DNA of 39,718 bases from Sphingomonas sp. Its GTDB lineage: Bacteria; Pseudomonadota; Alphaproteobacteria; Sphingomonadales; Sphingomonadaceae. Shown piece by piece: positions 27,986 through 35,616 of this stretch. Numbering within the stretch: position 1 is the stretch's first letter; the number at the start of each line of letters is the position of its first letter. Position numbers and translations under genes: made by a program. The notes under the pieces are model-generated. The model did no database searches and was not told the DNA's origin. It saw only the letters and a program-made list of their open reading frames with translations. The stretch covers positions 1 through 39,718 of the forward strand of contig NZ_JAHFPY010000016.1 in NCBI RefSeq assembly GCF_023266535.1, in the 5' to 3' direction.

Positions 27986-29458
27986 CTAACCCAGTGACTT
28001 AACGATCTCCTCGACCATCTTCTTGGCATCGGCGAGGAGCATCATCGTATTGTCGCGATAGAAAAGCTCATTATCGACGCCGGCGTAACCCACGCCGCCC
28101 ATCGACCTTTTCACGAACAAGACGGTCCGAGCCTTTTCCACGTCGAGTACCGGCATGCCGTATATCGGCGAGCTCTTGTCGGTCTTGGCGGCCGGATTGG
28201 TGACGTCATTGGCGCCGATCACGAAGGCGACGTCGGCGGTGGCGAATTCGCTATTGATGTCCTCCAGCTCGAACACTTCGTCATAGGGGACATTGGCCTC
28301 GGCCAGCAGCACGTTCATGTGCCCCGGCATCCGGCCCGCCACCGGGTGGATGGCATATTTGACCTCGACACCCTCCTTCTTCAGTAGGTCGGCCATCTCG
28401 CGCAGCACATGCTGCGCCTGGCTGACGGCCATGCCGTAGCCGGGAACGATGATCACCTTGTCGGCCTGCTTCATCAGGAAGGCGGCGTCCTCGGCCGATC
28501 CGCGCTTGTAGGCCCGGTCGATCGCCGCCGCCTCGCCGCTCGATTCAACCGCGCCGAACCCACCGGCGATGACCGAGATGAAGCTGCGGTTCATCGCCCG
28601 GCACATGATGTAGCTGAGGATTGCGCCCGACGAGCCGACCAGCGCGCCGGTGATGATCATCGCCGTATTGTGCAGCGTGAAGCCCATCGCCGCCGCGGCC
28701 CAGCCGGAATAGCTGTTGAGCATCGAGATCACGACCGGCATGTCCGCCCCGCCGATCGGCACGATCAGCAGGAAGCCGATGGCGAAGCTCAGCGCGCAAA
28801 GCGTCCAGAAGTCGATCGGGCTCTGGCTGTCGTAGAAGCCATAGAGGAAGAAGATAATCGCCAGGCCGACCGCCAGGTTGATCCAGTGCCGCAGCGGCAG
28901 CAGGATCGGCTTGCCGCTCATATTGCCGTTTAACTTGAGGAAGGCGATCACCGAGCCGGAGAAGGTGATCGCGCCGATAGCCACACCGAGGCCCATCTCG
29001 ATCCGGCTGACCCCAAGAATCGCCCCCGACGTATCGACGATGCCGAAGGCGGATGGATTGAGGAATGCGGCTGCGCCAACCAGCACCGCCGCCATGCCGA
29101 CCAGCGAGTGAAATGCCGCCACTAGTTGCGGCATGGCCGTCATCTGGATGCGGCGTGCGGTGACCAAGCCGATGCCGCCACCAATTGCGATGGCTATCAG
29201 GATTTCGCCAGCCGTGACGAGATCAATGAAATCTCCCTGGAACGAAATGGCCGGCGCGTGCGCGCCACTGAGACCACCAAGAGGCGCATGAACGATCAGC
29301 GTCGTCACCACGGCGATCGCCATGCCAGCCATGCCGATCAGATTGCCGCGCCGGCTGCTGTCGGGGCTCGACAGGCCGCGCAGTGCCAGGATGAAGCATA
29401 TGCCGGAAATCAGGTAAGCGAGGAGCACCCAGCTCGGGACCGCCGTGGCCTCATGCAT
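27986..29458 (-). CDS. pntB: NAD(P) transhydrogenase subunit beta
   Basis: Proton-translocating transhydrogenase, making NADPH from NADH with proton-motive force. 490 residues: about nine N-terminal membrane helices, then the NADP-binding domain III from about 310, with VPGYGMAVSQAQHVLREMAD, HPVAGRMPGHMNVLLAEA, GANDVTNPAA and SMGGVGYAGVDNELFY. Overlaps pntAB by 8 bp. The NAD-binding subunit gene pntAA is 3.2 kb away at 32664-33794. Confidence 0.96.
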   Translation of the reverse strand: MHEATAVPSWVLLAYLISGICFILALRGLSSPDSSRRGNLIGMAGMAIAVVTTLIVHAPLGGLSGAHAPAISFQGDFIDLVTAGEILIAIAIGGGIGLVTARRIQMTAMPQLVAAFHSLVGMAAVLVGAAAFLNPSAFGIVDTSGAILGVSRIEMGLGVAIGAITFSGSVIAFLKLNGNMSGKPILLPLRHWINLAVGLAIIFFLYGFYDSQSPIDFWTLCALSFAIGFLLIVPIGGADMPVVISMLNSYSGWAAAAMGFTLHNTAMIITGALVGSSGAILSYIMCRAMNRSFISVIAGGFGAVESSGEAAAIDRAYKRGSAEDAAFLMKQADKVIIVPGYGMAVSQAQHVLREMADLLKKEGVEVKYAIHPVAGRMPGHMNVLLAEANVPYDEVFELEDINSEFATADVAFVIGANDVTNPAAKTDKSSPIYGMPVLDVEKARTVLFVKRSMGGVGYAGVDNELFYRDNTMMLLADAKKMVEEIVKSLG

Positions 29459-29741
29459 CGCGACGCTCCCGCTTCTTGTACATCGCCAACATGCGGTAGG
29501 TGACGGCGAAGCCGCCGAAGATGTTCACGCTGGCCAGCGCCACCGCGACCAGGCCCAACCATTTCGACTGGACGCTGCCCGCCGCCGCCGCCGCGATCAG
29601 CGCGCCGACGACAATCACCGAGCTGACCGCATTGGTCACGCTCATCAACGGCGTGTGCAGCGCCGGGGTGACCGACCAGACGACATAATAGCCGACGAAG
29701 CATGCCAACACGAAGATCGACAGGACGGAAATGAAGTCCAA
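29451..29741 (-). CDS. pntAB: NAD(P) transhydrogenase alpha subunit, membrane part
   Basis: 96-residue membrane subunit with three helices: ISVLSIFVLACFVGYYVVW, AVSSVIVVGALIAAAAAG and WLGLVAVALASVNIFGGFAV. The TPALHTPLMSVTNAVSS and FAVTYRMLAMYKK segments are family signatures. In many alphaproteobacteria the alpha subunit is split in two, as here. Start is TTG at 29739-29741 with GGGGAGG 6 nt upstream. With pntB it must be expressed from a promoter in the 29742-29909 spacer because pntAA is not adjacent. Confidence 0.92.
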   Translation of the reverse strand: MDFISVLSIFVLACFVGYYVVWSVTPALHTPLMSVTNAVSSVIVVGALIAAAAAGSVQSKWLGLVAVALASVNIFGGFAVTYRMLAMYKKRERRDA

Positions 29742-29909
29742 GAGAGGCCTCCCCGCATTCGAGTGCCGATCTTGTGGCAAGGCGGCACCGGCTTGTCGAG
29801 GGCGAGCGCGGCCTACCGCAAATCTTGCTATTAACTTAACGAGGTTTCCGATTTTTTAACCTTTTTCCCTGCATGGCCTGCAAGGACGAAGAAGGAAGAA
29901 GTTCGCGCC
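29742..29909. promoter_or_regulatory. Divergent pntAB / CHASE2-EAL control region
   Basis: 168-bp spacer that must serve both directions. The half near the EAL gene is AT-rich with TTAACTTAAC at 29831-29840 and TTAACCTT at 29856-29863, resembling CtrA half-sites (TTAACCAT in alphaproteobacteria). An AGGAAGAAG ribosome site precedes the EAL gene. Confidence 0.4.
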
Positions 29910-32201
29910 ATGAAATGGCCGTTCCGCCGCAACCGCGAACCCGGGGCCAAGCGCCCCACGAGGATGCTTGCCTGGGCGATGGTGCTCGGCCTGCTGTTCG
30001 GGCTGGTCGCGGCCGGTGAATATCCCGAGGATCGCCTGCGCGTCGTCCGCAATCATCTCAACGAGCGCCCGGTCAGCGGCCGGATCGTGCTGGTCGGGAT
30101 CGACGAGAAATCGGTCAAGGAAGTCGGCCGCTGGCCCTGGCCGCGCAGCCGCTATGCGCAGCTGATCGAAGCGCTCGACAAGGCCGAGCCGCAGCAGCAG
30201 GTCCATGACATTCTATTGTCGGAACGGACCGACCCGGCGCTTGACCGGCAGCTGGCCCAAACGATCAGCCACAGCAACAATGTGATTCTCGCCTACCTCC
30301 CCCGCGCCGGCGCGCAGGAAGGCAAGATTGAGGACGTCCATCCGCTTCCAGAGTTTTTGAAGCACGCCGGCATCGGCACCATCACGCTTCACTATAATTA
30401 CGCCAACGAGGCCTGGTTCCTGCCGCGCGGCACCCGCCGCGGCGAGACAGTGATACCCTCGCTGGCCAGCATCCTGGCCGACCGCAATATGAGCAGCGAT
30501 GCCGATTTCCGAGTCAATTACGCCTTCGATCCTGCTTCGATCCCGGTCTACAGCGCCGCCGACGTCATCGACGGCCGGGTCGGCAAGGCCCAGCTGAAGG
30601 GCAAGACGGTCATTGTTGGGACCGACGCCGAGCGGCTGGGCGACCAGTTCATGCTGCCCGGCTGGGGCAAGGCCAGCGGCGTCTACCTGCACATCATCGG
30701 CGCCGAGACGCTCAAAGCGGGCTCGCCGATCGACCTCGGCTGGATTCCCGCCTTCCTGATCGCCTGCTTGGCTGTGACGATGGCAATCAAGCGCAAGCTG
30801 CGTGGGCAGGTAGGCCTGTTGGGTGGTGGCGCTATGCTCCTGCTCGGTGCGCCGCTGCTGCTCGAGCGGGCCCAGGTTTTCGCTGACGTGACCGCCGGAT
30901 TGTTCGTCATCCTGTGGGTGACGACCGGCATCACCATGCAGAACATGAAGCGCCGCGGCCTGACCAATACGGTCAGCGGCCTGCCCAATCTCAACGCCTT
31001 GCGCCGCGCCGGCCACGAGAACGACCGGCCGCTGATCGTCGCGCGCGTGATCAACTATGCCCAGATCGTCTCGACCCTGTCGGTCGCCCATGAGCGCTCA
31101 CTGACCGAGCAGATCGTCTCGCGATTGAAGGTCGGCTCGGAAGTATCGACCGTCTACCAGGGTGATGAAGGCATTTTCGCGTGGACCGTACCCGCCGGCA
31201 CCGCGATCGGCCACCATGTCGAGGCGCTGCATGCCCTGTTCCGCAGCCCGGCCAAGATCGACGGCAAGCATTTCGATATCGCCATCAGCTTCGGCGTCGA
31301 AATCGGCAGCGGCCGGTCGATCTCCAATCGCCTCGGCAGCGCGCTGGTCGCCGCGGACGAGGCCACCGCCGAAGGCCTGCGCTGGAAATATCACGACCCC
31401 GCCCGCCTGCAGGACGCCGAATGGCGCCTGTCGCTCCTCAGCCAGCTCGACGAGGCCATCGATCATGGCCAGGTCTGGGTCGCGTTCCAGCCGCAGCTGG
31501 ATCTTCGTACCAACCGCATTCGCGGAGCAGAAGCGTTGGCCCGCTGGACGCACCCTGAAAAGGGCCCGATCAGCCCGTCCGAGTTCATTGCCGCCGCCGA
31601 GCAGAGCGACCGCATCGAGAAACTGACGATGTTCGTGCTCGACCGCGCGATCGAAGCCGCGGCCACCATCAATCGCGACCATGGTCAATTCGACATGGCC
31701 GTGAACCTGTCGGCGCGGATGCTCGGCGACAAGGCGCTGCCCTCGCGGGTCCGCAAGGTCCTCGACAAGCATGGTCTCGATCCGGCCCGGCTGACGCTGG
31801 AGTTGACCGAAACCGCGGCCCTGGCCACCGGCGCCGACATCGGCCCCCTGTTCGGACTGCGCGATCTCGGCGTGAGAATCTCGATCGACGATTATGGCAC
31901 CGGCCTGTCGACGCTCGAATATCTCAAGAAAATCCCGGCCGGCGAAATCAAGATTGACCAGAGCTTCGTCAAATCGATGCGCGATCATCGCAGCGACCTG
32001 GTGATGGTCCAGTCGACCATCGCCCTTGCCCATTCGCTCGGCCGCACCGTCGTCGCCGAGGGAGTCGAGAGCCGCGAGATCCTCGACATGCTGGTGGCCA
32101 TGAAGTGCGAGATCGCCCAGGGCTTCGTCGTCGGACGGCCGTGCAGCCTCAATGACCTGGCGAAGCGTTTGATGGGCGAGCGCAAGCGTCGCGCCGCCTA
32201 A
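29910..32201 (+). CDS. CHASE2 sensor with degenerate GGDEF and EAL c-di-GMP phosphodiesterase
   Basis: 763-residue inner-membrane signalling protein. Order: TM about 19-36, periplasmic CHASE2 domain about 40-270, three TMs about 276-293, 299-318 and 323-342, a GGDEF-like domain about 350-500, and EAL about 505-750. The GGDEF site is YQGDEG (416-421), not a catalytic GGDEF, so cyclase activity is unlikely. The EAL catalytic set is complete: E541 (EAL), N599, E631 and E634 (ELTE), D660-D661 (DDYGTG), K681 (KIDQSF), E717 and E720 (EGVE), Q737. It is therefore likely an active phosphodiesterase controlled by a periplasmic signal. It sits inverted between the two halves of the pnt genes. Confidence 0.92.
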   Translation: MKWPFRRNREPGAKRPTRMLAWAMVLGLLFGLVAAGEYPEDRLRVVRNHLNERPVSGRIVLVGIDEKSVKEVGRWPWPRSRYAQLIEALDKAEPQQQVHDILLSERTDPALDRQLAQTISHSNNVILAYLPRAGAQEGKIEDVHPLPEFLKHAGIGTITLHYNYANEAWFLPRGTRRGETVIPSLASILADRNMSSDADFRVNYAFDPASIPVYSAADVIDGRVGKAQLKGKTVIVGTDAERLGDQFMLPGWGKASGVYLHIIGAETLKAGSPIDLGWIPAFLIACLAVTMAIKRKLRGQVGLLGGGAMLLLGAPLLLERAQVFADVTAGLFVILWVTTGITMQNMKRRGLTNTVSGLPNLNALRRAGHENDRPLIVARVINYAQIVSTLSVAHERSLTEQIVSRLKVGSEVSTVYQGDEGIFAWTVPAGTAIGHHVEALHALFRSPAKIDGKHFDIAISFGVEIGSGRSISNRLGSALVAADEATAEGLRWKYHDPARLQDAEWRLSLLSQLDEAIDHGQVWVAFQPQLDLRTNRIRGAEALARWTHPEKGPISPSEFIAAAEQSDRIEKLTMFVLDRAIEAAATINRDHGQFDMAVNLSARMLGDKALPSRVRKVLDKHGLDPARLTLELTETAALATGADIGPLFGLRDLGVRISIDDYGTGLSTLEYLKKIPAGEIKIDQSFVKSMRDHRSDLVMVQSTIALAHSLGRTVVAEGVESREILDMLVAMKCEIAQGFVVGRPCSLNDLAKRLMGERKRRAA

Positions 32202-32326
32202 CCGACGACAAAGGTTAATAGCTGCCGCTAATCATCCTCGTGCGCTTAGTTTAAGCCCGCGTCTTCCGCCCAATCCGCAAGTCAATCGGTGCCATTACTT
32301 GGCTCCCGGATAGGTCCGACGCGCTA

Positions 32327-32353
32327 AAATGGTTAATTCGTTGCTAACCATTT
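32327..32353. promoter_or_regulatory. Inverted repeat of CtrA-like half-sites
   Basis: Perfect 9-bp arms AAATGGTTA / TAACCATTT with a 9-nt spacer. The minus strand reads TTAACCAT and the plus strand CTAACCAT, close to the CtrA recognition half-site; read as TTAA-N7-CTAA it is one mismatch from the full CtrA box. It lies 60 bp upstream of the small ORF, a plausible operator position. Confidence 0.5.
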
Positions 32354-32413
32354 CGATTAAGGTTAATGTCCCTTCCTGCGGCATGAGTCGCATTGTGAGC
32401 ACAGGGGACGATC

Positions 32414-32500
32414 ATGAAGTACAAAAAGGCGAGCTCGACGCGTGGCCTTTGGTCGTGGCTGTTCGGCCAGGGCTGGAGTGGCGCCGGCGGCACCGGCTGA
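32414..32500 (+). CDS. 28-residue putative small protein
   Basis: ATG at 32414, TGA at 32498-32500. The peptide begins MKYKKASSTRGLWSWLFGQG and ends WSGAGGTG: a basic N-terminus, a Trp/Phe-rich core (LWSWLFGQGW) that could sit on a membrane surface, and a glycine tail. An AGGGGA ribosome site is 6 nt upstream and an intrinsic terminator follows within 7 bp, making a compact transcription unit. I do not recognise the family; translation is inferred from signals, not homology. Confidence 0.45.
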   Translation: MKYKKASSTRGLWSWLFGQGWSGAGGTG

Positions 32501-32506
32501 ACGAAT

Positions 32507-32529
32507 TCCGGCCATTTAGGCCGGATTTT
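32507..32529 (+). terminator. Terminator of the small-ORF unit
   Basis: TCCGGCC, loop ATTTA, GGCCGGA, then TTTT: a 7-bp stem with a short T-run directly after the 28-codon ORF. It supports transcription on the plus strand. Confidence 0.7.
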
Positions 32530-32641
32530 CGCGGAAAATTGACGATCTACGGCTCGGCGTGGATCGTCTTTCTGCGTTTGGAGCAAGCGAAATAGAGTTG
32601 CTCCTTCGCGCGCTGGAGTAGCGCGCTTCCCATCTCTCAGT

Positions 32642-32650
32642 TGTGGATAA
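32642..32650. other. Single consensus DnaA-box sequence
   Basis: TGTGGATAA, the complement of TTATCCACA, exact match to the DnaA box, 13 bp beyond the pntAA stop. It is solitary, with no other boxes or origin-linked genes in the window, so an origin is not claimed. Confidence 0.4.
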
Positions 32651-32663
32651 GTTGGCCGAGTCG

Positions 32664-33794
32664 CTATTGGGCCGGTTTGAGCCGTTCGTTAACCAGTTTG
32701 CCGCCTTTGGTCAGGCGGATGGCGGCGACGATCTCGTCGTCATCGGGCAAGATCGCCGCGCCCTTTTCCTGGTCCCAGAATGCGGTCAGGAAATTGGCCA
32801 GGTTGCGGGCGAACAACGCCGAAGCGTCGGCCGCCAGTGTTCGGGATAGCTGCACCGCGCCGATGATCTTCACGCCGTGCCGCTCGACCGTTTCGCCGGC
32901 AACGCAGCCTTCGACATTGCCGCCGGCCTCCGCCGCCAAGTCGACGATCACGCTGCCCGGACGCATCGTCGCCAGTTGCGCGTCGCTGATCAGCCGCGGC
33001 GCCGGGCGCCCGGGAATGAGCGCGGTGGTTATGACGATATCCTGCTTGGCGATATGGCCCGACACTAGCTCGGCCTGTGCCGCCTGATATTCGGCGCTGG
33101 TCTCGCTGGCGTAGCCGCCCTTCCCCTCGCCCTCGATCCCGGCAACTCCCTCGACGAAGATCGGCTTGGCGCCGAGCGACTGGATCTGTTCCCTGGTCGC
33201 CGAACGGACGTCGGTCGCGCTCACCTGCGCGCCGAGGCGCCGCGCTGTGGCGATCGCCTGCAGCCCCGCCACGCCAACGCCCATCACGAACGCCTTGGCC
33301 GGATGAACCGTGCCGGCGGCGGTCATCATCATCGGATAGGCGCGGCCGAAAACCGACGCCGCATCGACCACAGCCTTGTAGCCGGCGAGATTGGACTGGG
33401 ACGAAAGGATATCCATCGACTGGGCGCGGGTGATGCGCGGCATCCACTCCATCGCCAGCGCCTCAAGGCCGGCCTTGGCATAGGCGTCGATGTCCTTGCC
33501 CCGCCTGGCTGGGTCCAGCGCGCCGATCAGCAGCGCACCCTTCTTCGCACCGGTCAGCGTGACCGGATCCGGGCCGGTCACCGTGAGGATGATGTCGGCG
33601 TCCTTGAGCGCCTCTGCGCGCGAGCCGATGCTGGCGCCAGCCGCTTCAAACTCGGCGTTGCCAATCGAGGCCTTGTCGCCCGCTCCCGTTTCGACCGCGA
33701 TCGTTGCCCCGAGGCCAGCGAATTTCTTCACCGTTTCCGGGATGGCGGCGACGCGGGTCTCGCCCTCGCCTTCCTTCAGGACCGCGATCTTCAA
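32664..33794 (-). CDS. pntAA: NAD(P) transhydrogenase alpha subunit, NAD-binding part
   Basis: 376 residues of the domain I subunit: MKIAVLKEGEGETRVAAIPE at the N-terminus, the RAQSMDILSSQSNLAGYKAV loop, and the Rossmann motif VMGVGVAGLQAIATARRLGA with ATDVR. It works with PntAB and PntB at the inner membrane. The start is a TTG at 33792-33794, 9 bp after the oxidase subunit IV stop, suggesting co-transcription with that small gene. The remaining pnt genes are 2.9 kb further on, beyond an oppositely oriented EAL gene. Confidence 0.95.
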   Translation of the reverse strand: MKIAVLKEGEGETRVAAIPETVKKFAGLGATIAVETGAGDKASIGNAEFEAAGASIGSRAEALKDADIILTVTGPDPVTLTGAKKGALLIGALDPARRGKDIDAYAKAGLEALAMEWMPRITRAQSMDILSSQSNLAGYKAVVDAASVFGRAYPMMMTAAGTVHPAKAFVMGVGVAGLQAIATARRLGAQVSATDVRSATREQIQSLGAKPIFVEGVAGIEGEGKGGYASETSAEYQAAQAELVSGHIAKQDIVITTALIPGRPAPRLISDAQLATMRPGSVIVDLAAEAGGNVEGCVAGETVERHGVKIIGAVQLSRTLAADASALFARNLANFLTAFWDQEKGAAILPDDDEIVAAIRLTKGGKLVNERLKPAQ

Positions 33795-33803
33795 GCGGTC
33801 AAC

Positions 33804-33953
33804 CTAGTTATAGATCACGTACATCACGACCATCGCGATGACGAAGGCAGCGACCGCGCCATATTTGAACAGCCTCGTGAAGCCGTCGTAATTCCGGAAG
33901 TGGGCGGGGTAATCCATTTCGGTGGCGGTCGGGTGGACCTTGTCGTCGGCCAT
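33804..33953 (-). CDS. aa3-type cytochrome c oxidase subunit IV peptide
   Basis: 49-residue protein with MDYPAHFRNYDGFTRLFKYG and one transmembrane helix (AVAAFVIAMVVMYVIYN). This matches the small bacterial aa3 oxidase subunit IV family (MDYxxHxxTYxGF). Start ATG at 33951-33953 with GAGGGAAAG upstream; the longer frame to 34085 is not supported. Often next to pntAA in sphingomonads, although the oxidase genes are elsewhere. Confidence 0.88.
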   Translation of the reverse strand: MADDKVHPTATEMDYPAHFRNYDGFTRLFKYGAVAAFVIAMVVMYVIYN

Positions 33954-34088
33954 ATCTGCTTTCCCTCGAAGCTGTTCGGTTGTCCGCGGTCTTAACAAGC
34001 CATCCGCCTTGGCCCAAGCGCCTTTTTGCCGCCCAAATTGAGGGCGGGCCTTAAGCAGAGATTTACTCCTTTCCGCTACAAGCACCGC

Positions 34089-35528
34089 ATGCGCGAAGAA
34101 GTGGCACTCCGCTCGCTATTGCTGGTTGATGCCGACGCCCAGGAGCGCCGGCAGTTGTCGGCTGTCGCCTCGCGCGCCGGCTGGAGCATTGTCGGCGCCG
34201 CCGACGAGGAGACCGCGGTCGGCCTGCTGCAGGGTCCGCATGGCCGCGAGGTCCGCGCCGCTCTCTTGTCGAGCTGGATCGCCGAGACCGGGCCGGACCT
34301 GATCACGGCCTTGCGCAAGTGCCGCCCGAATCTGCCGGTCATCGTCCTCGCCGATGGCGGTTCGGTCGCGCTGGCGGTCGAAGCGATGCGCGCCGGTGCT
34401 TCCGACTATCTCGCCAAGCCAATTGCGCCGGAGCGGTTGCTCGAAGCACTGACTGCCCATGCCGATCGCCGCCGCGCGACCGGCGAGCTGGCGCCGCTAT
34501 CGGAAAAAATCGCGCCGGACCTGATGCTCGACCAGCTAGTCGGCGCCGCGCCCGATTTCCGCTCGGCCCTTGCCGTCGCTGCCAAAGGTGCCCGCAACCG
34601 CTTGCCGATCCTGATCGTCGGCGAACCGGGCAGCGGCAAGGAAACCTTTGCCCGCGCCATCCACCACGCCAGCCTTCGCGCTCGCGGCCCGCTGGTCCAG
34701 CTCGACTGCAAGTCGGTCGCAGCCAACATCATCGACAGCGAATTGTTCGGCCATGTGCCGGGCGCCTTCCCCGGTGCCTTCGCCGAGCGGATCGGCCGGA
34801 TGGTCGACGCCGACGGCGGCACCTTGCTGCTCGACGAGGTCAGCGCCCTGCCTGCCGAGACCCAGGCCCGGCTCGACCGCGTGCTCGCCACCGGCGAAGT
34901 TCGCCCGGTTGGCTGCAACGGTTCCAATTCGGTCGACGTCAGGCTGATCGCCACCTCGAGCCGCCCGCTGCCGGAGGATTTTCATGCCGGCCTCGCCGAG
35001 CGGATTTCCGCGACCACCGTCACCATTCCGCCGCTTCGCGACCGCAGCGGCGACATCCCGGCACTGGTTCGCCACCTACTGACCCGCTTCGCCGACGAAC
35101 CGGGCATGCGCCCGCTGTCGATCGGCAACGACGCGCTGGCGGTACTGATGCGCTATGGCTGGCCGGGCAATGTCCGCCAGCTGGCCGGCGTCCTCTTTCG
35201 CGCCGCGCTCGGCAGTGACGGCAACTCGCTGACCGCCGACGATTTCCCGCACATCGCGATCCAGTCGCGCTTCTCCGGTCGCCGCAGCGACGTTTCGCCC
35301 GATATCGGCAAGGTCTCGACCGACGCCGCCATGGCCGGCGCGCCGCAAGTTACGCTCTACCGCCAGGACGGCCACCTCCGCACGCTGGAGGAGATCGAGG
35401 CCGACATCATCCGCCTCGCCATCGGCCATTATCGCGGCCGCATGACCGAAGTCGCCCGCCGCCTCGGCATCGGCCGCTCGACCCTTTACCGCAAGCTCGG
35501 CGAGCTCGGGATCGACACCGCAGCGTAA
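34089..35528 (+). CDS. Atypical NtrC-family regulator (AAA+ and Fis HTH)
   Basis: 479 residues. Receiver-like domain 8-125: D14/D16 and K110 are present, but the phosphoacceptor position is serine (ALLSSWI, about 61). AAA+ domain 145-395: Walker A GEPGSGKE (178-185), Walker B GTLLLDE (244-250), WPGNVRQL (358-365). The sigma-54 contact loop is GAFPGA (225-230) instead of GAFTGA. Fis-type helix-turn-helix 452-472 (EVARRLGIGRSTLYRKL). The receiver is thus probably phosphorylation-independent, and sigma-54 activation is doubtful; it may repress or act with sigma-70. No kinase gene is adjacent. The ATG at 34089 fits the domain start. The longer frame to 34026 is not supported. Confidence 0.88.
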   Translation: MREEVALRSLLLVDADAQERRQLSAVASRAGWSIVGAADEETAVGLLQGPHGREVRAALLSSWIAETGPDLITALRKCRPNLPVIVLADGGSVALAVEAMRAGASDYLAKPIAPERLLEALTAHADRRRATGELAPLSEKIAPDLMLDQLVGAAPDFRSALAVAAKGARNRLPILIVGEPGSGKETFARAIHHASLRARGPLVQLDCKSVAANIIDSELFGHVPGAFPGAFAERIGRMVDADGGTLLLDEVSALPAETQARLDRVLATGEVRPVGCNGSNSVDVRLIATSSRPLPEDFHAGLAERISATTVTIPPLRDRSGDIPALVRHLLTRFADEPGMRPLSIGNDALAVLMRYGWPGNVRQLAGVLFRAALGSDGNSLTADDFPHIAIQSRFSGRRSDVSPDIGKVSTDAAMAGAPQVTLYRQDGHLRTLEEIEADIIRLAIGHYRGRMTEVARRLGIGRSTLYRKLGELGIDTAA

Positions 35529-35616
35529 CAATTTCGGCCGATCGGGTGTATGGTAGGTCTCCGCGATCTTCCGCGAGCTATGATTATGGCCAAATGCGGC
35601 CCCGGAGAATATCGCC

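Larger units (their letters stand above)
32202..32663. other. 462-bp interval with small ORF and control signals
   Basis: Between the EAL gene and pntAA. In order it holds an AT-rich stretch with three GGTTAA motifs, the inverted repeat at 32327-32353, a 28-codon ORF (32414-32500), an intrinsic terminator (32507-32529), two hairpins (GGAGCAA/TTGCTCC at about 32579-32603 and GCGCGC/GCGCGC at about 32609-32627), and a DnaA-box sequence at 32642-32650. No larger gene is supported. Confidence 0.6.

Noticed and set aside
31098..32033. 311-codon minus-strand frame in the EAL gene
   Set aside because: Antisense of the EAL domain, whose catalytic motifs are intact on the plus strand.
32650..32664. 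Replication origin near pntAA
   Set aside because: Only one DnaA box and no origin-associated genes such as dnaA, hemE, gidA or parAB in this stretch.
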